This document shows, in pieces, positions 7,558-12,851 of a stretch of 12,851 bases of DNA; positions within the stretch are counted from its first letter, which is position 1; the number at the start of each line of letters is the position of its first letter. The notes beneath the pieces are model-generated. The model was not told the DNA's origin. It made no database searches and worked only from the letters and a program-made list of their open reading frames with translations. The DNA is taken from contig JAWXBR010000044.1 in NCBI GenBank assembly GCA_034440235.1, forward strand, positions 1-12,851, written 5' to 3'. The DNA comes from JAWXBR01 sp034440235 (GTDB lineage: Bacteria > Bacteroidota > Ignavibacteria > Kapaibacteriales > Kapaibacteriaceae). The position numbers and the translations under genes were made by a program.

Positions 7558-7669
7558 TGATACAGACAGAAACACACGGACACATGAAAATCAGCTAGGT
7601 CGAATAAAATAAGGTGATTAGCATAGTATATCACCATCGCCATGTGTCTCCCTGTGTCACGTTGTATCA
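7558..7669. repeat. Nested inverted repeat between tRNA-Arg and integrase
   Basis: Outer 29-base arms at 7558-7586 and 7641-7669 match at 20 of 29 positions, with perfect outer TGATACA and inner GACACATG-type ends. Between them lies GGTGAT at 7613-7618 facing ATCACC at 7630-7635. The block begins 8 bases after the tRNA. Recombinase or excisionase binding sites are the natural reading, unproven. Confidence 0.7.
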
Positions 7670-7670
7670 G

Positions 7671-7742
7671 AAAACCGTCAGCATATTCGTCAGCACTTCG
7701 TTAGCTTCGAAGTAACACAACGAACATACTGACGGTTTTTTT
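7671..7742 (+). terminator. Long hairpin with T-tract ending at the integrase ATG
   Basis: Arms at 7671-7690 and 7720-7739 pair at 18 of 20 positions (AAAACCGTCAG facing CTGACGGTTTT). An inner hairpin ACTTCG/CGAAGT lies at 7695-7700 and 7708-7713. Seven Ts (7736-7742) follow and abut ATG 7743. The AAAA at the left side could make it bidirectional. It may stop rpsT/tRNA-Arg read-through, attenuate integrase expression, or both. Confidence 0.7.
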
Positions 7743-9014
7743 ATGCGCCTTTCGTTCTATCTCGATAAGCCCGATGCCGAGCGAAGCATCATTATGCTCA
7801 ACGTTTCCTTTCGAGGTCAGCGGCTTCGCTTCGGGACAGGTGTTTCGATGGAGCCAACGCACTGGAACCCAAAGCGACAGGAACCTAAAGCCTCGGGTCC
7901 GACAGTAAACGCAGATCGCCATCGACTTGATGGTATCGCCAAATTCGTTCGAGAGACCTTCGACGGCATGAAGTTCGGCGACAAGCAACGCTCCATCACA
8001 CCAGAAGACATCGCTGCGTTCAGGAGCAATGTTGGCGAATTCTTAACTCCTTTGTCGAAAAAAGTCGTTTCGGCAAAGGGCGGCGAATTCAAGACTGACT
8101 TTGACCAGTTCATTGCCACCTATACGATTAGGTCAAAGACAGGCATGGTAACTACGCGTCGCCCTATTGACGCAACTATTCAACTTTATCAACGCACGCT
8201 AGACTACCTAGTTGATTGGTCATTATTTGCAAAACGGCCGCTTGCGTACGACACCATCGACGAAGCTTTCTATGCAAGCTATTGTGAATGGCTCGGTCGA
8301 GGTGGCATGACTGATTCCTCTGCTGGTAACTACATAAAGACTCTGAAGACATTTATGAAGTGGTCTCGGCAGAAAGGGTACCACACAACATCCGCATACG
8401 AGACGTTCTATCGTGACAGTCGAACAGGAGATACAATCGCGCTAACGGTCGAAGAACTCCGGCGTGTTCGCGATCTAGACTTAACCAAGGCACCTCGACT
8501 TGAGCGATCGCGTGACCTCTTTTTGTTGCAGTGTTACACGGGCATGCGCTATGGCGACTTGTCGAGGTTGGAGCCGCGTCACTTCGACGAAAGCGCAGGT
8601 CTCATTCGTTACACATCGCAGAAAACGGACACTCCCTGCATCGTTCCTATTACAAAACCACTAACGAAACTCCTCGAACGATATCCCTCACGTTTATTCG
8701 AGTTTCCTTCGGACGTTAAACAAAACGTATATATCAAGGAAGTCGCTGCACGTGCAGATATGAAGCAGTCAGTTTCAGTCTCACAGTGGGTCAACGGCAA
8801 ACGTGTGGAAGGGGTCTTCCGTCGCGATGAACTCGTCACTACTCACGTTGCGCGTCGGACGTTTGTCACAACCTCGTTACGCTTCGGCGTCCCCGAGGCC
8901 GTGATCAGCGCCGTCACAGGCCATGCTGCAAAGGGAATGCTCCAACATCACTACGTAAAGTTCGACGAAGAAGGTATTCGTGACATTATCACACGCGCCT
9001 GGGAGCAACTGTAA
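7743..9014 (+). CDS. Tyrosine recombinase (site-specific integrase)
   Basis: A 423-residue integrase of the type on Bacteroidota mobile elements, expected to integrate and excise DNA via a 3'-phosphotyrosine intermediate. Residues about 2-47 resemble the Arm DNA-binding domain (basic strands, TGVSMEPTHWNPKRQ), about 115-215 the SAM-like core-binding domain, and about 235-423 the catalytic domain. The catalytic set is complete: R269 (TGMRYGDL), K294, H368 and R371 (THVARRTF), H394 (TGHAAKG) and nucleophile Y404 (HHYVKF), so it looks functional. The ATG follows a T-run with no Shine-Dalgarno, at the foot of a large hairpin. The TAA stop overlaps the next ATG as TAATG, implying translational coupling. 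tRNA-Arg lies 192 bases upstream and is the likely target. Confidence 0.95.
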   Translation: MRLSFYLDKPDAERSIIMLNVSFRGQRLRFGTGVSMEPTHWNPKRQEPKASGPTVNADRHRLDGIAKFVRETFDGMKFGDKQRSITPEDIAAFRSNVGEFLTPLSKKVVSAKGGEFKTDFDQFIATYTIRSKTGMVTTRRPIDATIQLYQRTLDYLVDWSLFAKRPLAYDTIDEAFYASYCEWLGRGGMTDSSAGNYIKTLKTFMKWSRQKGYHTTSAYETFYRDSRTGDTIALTVEELRRVRDLDLTKAPRLERSRDLFLLQCYTGMRYGDLSRLEPRHFDESAGLIRYTSQKTDTPCIVPITKPLTKLLERYPSRLFEFPSDVKQNVYIKEVAARADMKQSVSVSQWVNGKRVEGVFRRDELVTTHVARRTFVTTSLRFGVPEAVISAVTGHAAKGMLQHHYVKFDEEGIRDIITRAWEQL

Positions 9015-10048
9015 TGCAACCGAATGAATTGTACTTGCTAAGTCCGTTGGCTTGGACCCATGCACAAGAAGTTCTAGCACGCGAAGCCGACATGATTGGC
9101 CAAGGCATCAGTAAGAAGAAGCGTGCGGCATTCCTCGAACGCGAATGTCAGCGCCTAATGGAAGTTGCGAGCATATCCATTCCGGAGTCCATCGACGCGG
9201 TTCTCGCCGATCTCTCAAGCACTGACATCGTCGAAGGCTACGAAGCCATGCGAGAACGATTCAGACGTCACGGGTTCGAAGGCACGACGCGCACATTACG
9301 CAACATCAGTCGCCGACTTGACTGCGACGAAGTCGGTCTCGACATGGGCACCATTTCCGCAGGATGTCACATTCTCGCTGACGACGAACACTTTGCAACG
9401 GTAGCCCGACGGGTATTTGGTCCACTTGTAGACACGTTCATCGAACACCCCGCGTATGCATCAGGTGAAATCGCGTTCGAACAGCTCGCGCAACAACAAT
9501 TGCTTCCATCCGAGAAAGACAAACGTTCACAGGCATTGGCAAAAGAAGCCGTCAAAACAATGCTCGAAGGCATGACGGAAGTAGACTTTGGCAATGTTCG
9601 GGACATTGCCTACTTGCGAGGAAGGCTACTCGATGTCGATTTGGCTGACATCATGTGTACCATCATGTCTACAGGTGGTACAACTACGATTGCCGAAGTG
9701 ATGCGTGCTTCGGCCGCATCACAGCTCAACCAATATTGTGATGTATTAGAAACTGCGCTCACGCAGAGGATCTATGAATTAGCGTCAGGGAAGGGCAATG
9801 GAGTTGATCCCTCGCCAAGCAACCCTACAATGGACACAGCGATCCTTCGTGTGAATCCCGACCCTCACATGGAAGCAACAACGAGCCAATCTCCGCTTCT
9901 ATCAATACCAGAGGTGATGTTGATGCTGGGCGTTTCGAGGTCGACGATCAACCGAATGTTGGACGATGGCGTCCTAGAAAAAATCAAGGTTAGGAATCGG
10001 ACGATGGTGACGCGCAAAAGTTTAGACCTGTATGTGGCGCTATCGTGA
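9014..10048 (+). CDS. Unknown helical protein with C-terminal excisionase-like HTH
   Basis: A 344-residue protein whose ATG overlaps the integrase stop by one base (TAATG), so the two are very probably co-translated. Residues about 294-344 match the helix-turn-helix of the excisionase/HTH_17 type: SIPEVMLMLGVSRSTINRML, then a short wing (KIKVRNRTMVTRKSLDLYV). This suggests DNA binding, as a recombination directionality factor or element regulator. Residues 1-260 look largely alpha-helical and charged, with a basic stretch GISKKKRAAFLERECQRLM at 31-49, and match no family I recognise. A Pro/Ser/Asn-rich linker (about 260-293) joins the halves. Known excisionases are usually short, often under about 100 residues, so the long N-terminal part is unusual. 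No catalytic motif is evident. Confidence 0.85.
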   Translation: MQPNELYLLSPLAWTHAQEVLAREADMIGQGISKKKRAAFLERECQRLMEVASISIPESIDAVLADLSSTDIVEGYEAMRERFRRHGFEGTTRTLRNISRRLDCDEVGLDMGTISAGCHILADDEHFATVARRVFGPLVDTFIEHPAYASGEIAFEQLAQQQLLPSEKDKRSQALAKEAVKTMLEGMTEVDFGNVRDIAYLRGRLLDVDLADIMCTIMSTGGTTTIAEVMRASAASQLNQYCDVLETALTQRIYELASGKGNGVDPSPSNPTMDTAILRVNPDPHMEATTSQSPLLSIPEVMLMLGVSRSTINRMLDDGVLEKIKVRNRTMVTRKSLDLYVALS

Positions 10049-10129
10049 AAAGGATCACTTTTCTATTGTTGCCCTGTTAGCCGATTCTCGTAAGAAATCG
10101 TTGGTTCGATTATCCGCACCCACACCAAT

Positions 10130-10329
10130 CGCTGTGCGCGGAATTTCCACTAAGGCGAGTCATTTCGCGAACGACGAGAAACGCTGCCGCCGGAGTCCTG
10201 TAATAACAAGGTGAAGGTTTAGTTCATATGTCCCGATTACGCAGCAACTCTTCAGCCGACAACCAGGCAGCAAATTTAAGTGGTCACGTTAACGTGGAAA
10301 GCGCTTGTCACGCTGCACGGAATTCCCAC
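10130..10329. repeat. Degenerate direct repeat pair, 181 bases apart
   Basis: CGCTGTGCGCGGAATTTCCAC at 10130-10150, written here in two parts as CGCTGTGCGCG plus GAATTTCCAC, resembles CGCTGCACGGAATTCCCAC at 10311-10329. After a 2-base gap they agree at 17 of 19 positions. The pair brackets most of the gap between the mobile-element genes and the RHS-linked gene. Meaning unknown. Confidence 0.4.
10285..10296. promoter_or_regulatory. Perfect 12-base palindrome CACGTTAACGTG
   Basis: Exact dyad symmetry with no spacer, in non-coding DNA 41 bases beyond the stop of the secreted-protein gene. It resembles a dimeric regulator or recombinase site more than a terminator, since it has no loop or T-run. 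Confidence 0.45.
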
Positions 10330-10337
10330 GCAGTATC

Positions 10338-10865
10338 TCACTTCTTGTCTACAATTACAATTTTGTCTAATACTTTTCCAAGAATTCGTAGCTGGTTGAG
10401 GATCAGGGGGTCCTTTTGTTTAGGGTAAGTAATATTGATTGGGACGACCGCATTAAGATAAACGCCACCACAAGACGTGAACGTGCTGAGCGGTTCGCGG
10501 CAGGTTTCGATTGTACACTCTATAATCGTAATACGGACGCTATTTGGGTAATGCACCGACAAACAGGATGCTTCAGAAGAGTTAAAAATGCCATTCACTA
10601 CACCACTCTTTAACGTGAGGTTGCATGTTGCTACCATTATCGGATCCAAAAGAATAGCAGTACCCATATAATCCAAAAACTGCGCCAGCAAGAGGGTGTC
10701 TCGCTTGTTTAGATCCAACGGTCTGAAAAGTGATTCAACATCCACGGCAATACGATACTCACTACACGCACCGATTTGATCAGAGTAGTCAATGCGAATC
10801 AGTAAATCTGCCTGCGCAATTGTGCAATTAAACAGAATTACAGCGAGAGTGGTAATAGTCTTCAT
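10338..10865 (-). CDS. Small secreted Cys-rich protein, candidate immunity partner
   Basis: A 175-residue protein I do not recognise. Residues 1-19 form a clear Sec signal peptide (MKTITTLAVILFNCTIAQA, then DLL), so the mature form of about 156 residues should be periplasmic or extracellular. The mature part has six cysteines (in GAC, ATC, ASC, IEC, ETC, TSC contexts), an even number that suits disulfides, and alternating hydrophobic stretches suggesting beta structure. It starts 11 bases after the RHS stop on the same strand, with no clear Shine-Dalgarno, so it is probably co-expressed. Immunity genes normally follow polymorphic-toxin genes directly, which makes it the best immunity candidate; export would fit a toxin acting outside the cytoplasm. 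It could instead be an accessory or inhibitor-like secreted protein. Composition is AT-rich (22 of 60 bases are G/C at 10621-10680). Confidence 0.75.
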   Translation of the reverse strand: MKTITTLAVILFNCTIAQADLLIRIDYSDQIGACSEYRIAVDVESLFRPLDLNKRDTLLLAQFLDYMGTAILLDPIMVATCNLTLKSGVVNGIFNSSEASCLSVHYPNSVRITIIECTIETCREPLSTFTSCGGVYLNAVVPINITYPKQKDPLILNQLRILGKVLDKIVIVDKK

Positions 10866-10876
10866 GATTTTGAACT

Positions 10877-12851
10877 TTAATCTTCAACAGTTTTGTCATC
10901 AACCCGTGGCACCACCTTCATCAAGGTCTCATGACTAGGCTTGCTCAATCCTTCATTTCCATTCCCACCATTGTCCATAAATCCACCCAGTTCATCTCCA
11001 TCGTTTGTCATTCCCGAAGACCGTGCGGTAAGACCAGCATTCATAAGAATTTGATGCATAATTTCATGAGCCTCAGCAAAGCCCACAGGCCAGCCACTAG
11101 ATCTTGAAACTCGTGAAACATTCTTAGTCATGTTAGGAGTTGAACCTCCTGAAAGATCCCCACCACTCATCTTCTGCTCTCCTATCGAAAGTGCGCCTCC
11201 ACGATAGCTGCGATACTTTTGTCCGGTGGGTAACCCGCTTAGTAATGTTTGGTCGTCATTCGTTATTGCCTTGCTCTTGTATCTCAGATCCCCACCGACT
11301 TCTTCTGGGGTCCTACTAGCGGCGTCATATTTGCTGATTTTCAACCTGTATTCAACGGCATAACCCGCTTCATCTTTATACTGGTTCATGTTATATCTAC
11401 GCACTACAGATTCCGCCATTTTGTCAAACTCATCGTTCGTGTACGCTTGGGGGTACATGTCGGGATCATCTGAAACCGCAACATGAACCTCATACTCGAC
11501 AACCCGCTTGGTGGAGATGCTTAGACCCGACTGCTTGCTCTTAAGGTGCTCCAGATAAGAAATACCTTCGAGACCATCAAGGTCAATGTTGTCAACCACG
11601 CGGTTCATGGCAAATGCATAGGGCGTCCAGCTTGGAAAACTCATTGTCAAAGGATCGACACTTATAAACCGGGCAACTCTCGGGTCATACATCCTGAAGC
11701 CATAATCCTGCTGCCCACCCGCCCCCTTCACATCATTGTCATTTTCTTTACCATTGAAGCCATACCGGTATCCGCTCTGCTGCTCTGTTCTCGTTTCCAT
11801 CGCCATGCCGTACGGATAGTAGTCGGTTCTTGAGAGGACGTTCGGTAAGTACTCGCCGCCGGTGGCGAGCGTTACTTCGTCGCTTACGACGGCACGGACG
11901 TTGCCAAGGTGGTCCTTGAGCTCGTAACTGCGTTCTTTTGCGTTGCGGTGGAAGACTGCATCGATCGTGTCCTTTGCAGTGGACGACCATGCGAGGTTGG
12001 GCTTAATCATGCCCACGCGATCACTGCCGTACAGGGGTACTTCTTTGAGTTTAATCGTACCCGATTCTATCTGCTCGTAGATGGATAGCACTGTTCCGCT
12101 TGCGTCGCGGACGTACCACGTTGTTTTCTGCAGCACATTAGTTGCGCTGTATACGCGTGCACGCACCCGATTACCTGCAGCATCGTAGGCATACGTAATG
12201 CGCGAGTCTGTCTTTACAATGGAGTCGATCTTGTTCGATGGGGTCCATGATATCGATGTGATGTTCTCTTTAGCGTCTGCCGTCAGGTTCCCGATCAAAT
12301 CGTACGTGTAGTTTGCTGGGTCCTGATCTTCTATATCGTTAGGATGTGTGCCTGTGACAGCATTGGTGTCATTGATGTAATCGAGTTTGTTCGTTCCAGA
12401 AGCGTACGAGTACCCCAGCATGTCAAAGTCTGTACCTGCACCATCATAGCGCTTCAGAGCCGTGATGTTGCCGTTCGGATCATACGCGTACCGCGTGCTC
12501 CAGTTGAGTCCTGCCGTAGTCCACTCACCAGTAGCAGCATCATTGAAGATGCTGTCGCCCATCAGCCTGTTCAGAATGTCATAGCTACCAAAGGCATCGC
12601 GAGCAAATGTTCTGTTGTTGCCATCGCCTGCGTCGCCGTCGTGACCAGGGTCGAGATCGTGATTCAGCGACGGAATATTGATCCCCTTGAGCCAGCCGTT
12701 CAGAGTGTACGCATAGTCAGCCCCCTGCACAGAATCGAGTCCGTATTCTATACGCCGCATCGGACCATGTCGTTCATACTCATACGCTGCATCGCGGTCC
12801 CACATCCAGCCATCGAGGCTGCTGCTGGAGCTGACCACACGTCCGTCGTGA
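10877..12851 (-). CDS. RHS-repeat polymorphic toxin with HExxH C-terminal domain (partial)
   Basis: The last 657 codons of an RHS/YD-repeat protein; the frame stays open to the right edge, so the true start is outside and the GTG at 12838 is internal. YD-type repeats are visible (YDPNGNITAL, YDLIGNLTAD, YDAAGNRVRA). The RHS-associated core follows at about 310-428: LKDHLGNVRAVVSD, YYPYGM, GFNGKENDND, YGFRMYDPRVARFISVDPL, and ending NIDLDGLEG. After this conserved junction comes a variable domain of about 230 residues, typical of polymorphic-toxin effectors. It contains AEAHEIMHQIL with an HExxH motif at 595-599, suggesting a zinc metallopeptidase; third ligand uncertain (H640 and acidic residues near 616-622 are candidates). 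The domain is not one I can name. The RHS shell probably encapsulates it. The downstream secreted protein is the likely cognate partner. Confidence 0.93.
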   Translation of the reverse strand, partial: HDGRVVSSSSSLDGWMWDRDAAYEYERHGPMRRIEYGLDSVQGADYAYTLNGWLKGINIPSLNHDLDPGHDGDAGDGNNRTFARDAFGSYDILNRLMGDSIFNDAATGEWTTAGLNWSTRYAYDPNGNITALKRYDGAGTDFDMLGYSYASGTNKLDYINDTNAVTGTHPNDIEDQDPANYTYDLIGNLTADAKENITSISWTPSNKIDSIVKTDSRITYAYDAAGNRVRARVYSATNVLQKTTWYVRDASGTVLSIYEQIESGTIKLKEVPLYGSDRVGMIKPNLAWSSTAKDTIDAVFHRNAKERSYELKDHLGNVRAVVSDEVTLATGGEYLPNVLSRTDYYPYGMAMETRTEQQSGYRYGFNGKENDNDVKGAGGQQDYGFRMYDPRVARFISVDPLTMSFPSWTPYAFAMNRVVDNIDLDGLEGISYLEHLKSKQSGLSISTKRVVEYEVHVAVSDDPDMYPQAYTNDEFDKMAESVVRRYNMNQYKDEAGYAVEYRLKISKYDAASRTPEEVGGDLRYKSKAITNDDQTLLSGLPTGQKYRSYRGGALSIGEQKMSGGDLSGGSTPNMTKNVSRVSRSSGWPVGFAEAHEIMHQILMNAGLTARSSGMTNDGDELGGFMDNGGNGNEGLSKPSHETLMKVVPRVDDKTVED

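Larger units (their letters stand above)
7551..10048 (+). mobile_element. Left part of a tRNA-Arg-integrated element (right border unknown)
   Basis: A tyrosine recombinase gene reads away from the 3' end of tRNA-Arg(ACG), preceded by inverted repeats and followed by an overlapping gene with an excisionase-like HTH. This is the usual layout of tRNA-integrated islands. The span given covers only what is clearly element-like. I searched by eye for a second copy of the tRNA 3' sequence (7526-7550) and found none to 12851, so the right end is outside the window or too degenerate to see. The RHS pair may or may not be cargo. Confidence 0.6.
10049..10337. other. Non-coding gap between convergent genes
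   Basis: This 289-base stretch separates the HTH-protein gene (plus) from the small secreted-protein gene (minus). Short reading frames here do not resemble real proteins. It contains a perfect palindrome at 10285-10296 and a degenerate repeat pair at 10130-10150 and 10311-10329. I see no hairpin with a T-run that could serve as terminator for either gene. Confidence 0.5.

Noticed and set aside
10104..10117. GTTCGATTATCCGC, resembling a tRNA T loop and the tRNA-Arg 3' end (distal attachment site?)
   Set aside because: Only about 11 of 14 positions match the tRNA-Arg segment and the flanks do not extend the match or form a T stem.
10032..10214. Plus-strand frame of 60 codons overlapping the HTH-protein stop
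   Set aside because: Short, no family resemblance, poor ribosome-binding context; likely chance.
10228..10428. Plus-strand frame of 66 codons starting MSRLRSNSSADNQ
   Set aside because: It overlaps the end of the convincing secreted-protein gene on the other strand, spans the palindrome, and has no recognisable protein character.
12836..12838. GTG at 12838 as the start of the RHS protein
   Set aside because: The frame remains open upstream to the window edge and the RHS repeat region is already under way, so the gene is 5'-truncated by the window.

Overview
The window looks like a chromosomal segment from a bacterium of the Bacteroidota/Chlorobiota (FCB) group, possibly a Kapabacteria- or Ignavibacteria-like lineage. 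The evidence is TAnnTTTG-type promoter boxes in front of murQ and rpsT, very large secreted FG-GAP/UnbV proteins, a Bacteroidota-style RHS core, a surface protein with the WDGTSNL motif, and few Shine-Dalgarno sites. The phylum-level call is inference; no rRNA is present.

Layout. (1) 1-1350, minus: the 5' part of a gene for a secreted, Tyr-rich surface protein, running off the left edge. (2) 1647-5312, minus: a 1221-residue secreted protein with two FG-GAP/VCBS propeller blocks around a UnbV/ASPIC domain. Its signal-peptide cleavage site is followed by five more in-frame copies of the same pentapeptide motif. Its GTG start lies 18 bases after a tRNA-Leu(UAA) gene (5331-5416). (3) 7060-5492, minus: murQ-dedA, a likely two-gene cell-envelope operon with an apparently leaderless murQ transcript. 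(4) 7171-7550, plus: rpsT, then tRNA-Arg(ACG).

(5) 7551-10048, plus: the left end of an integrated element. The 3' end of tRNA-Arg is followed by nested inverted repeats, a large hairpin whose T-tract ends at the integrase start codon, a complete tyrosine recombinase, and a TAATG-overlapping gene. That gene's product joins a C-terminal excisionase-like HTH to about 290 residues I do not recognise. (6) 10049-10337: a non-coding gap with a perfect 12-base palindrome and a degenerate direct repeat. (7) 10877-12851, minus: the 3' part of an RHS polymorphic-toxin gene with an HEIMH-containing C-terminal domain. It is followed after 11 bases by a small secreted Cys-rich protein (10338-10865), a candidate immunity partner.

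The two most interesting candidates for something undescribed are the integrase/HTH module with its unusual leader and the RHS HExxH effector with its exported partner. No second copy of the tRNA-Arg 3' end was found by eye, so the element's right border is unknown. Whether the RHS pair is its cargo cannot be decided here.
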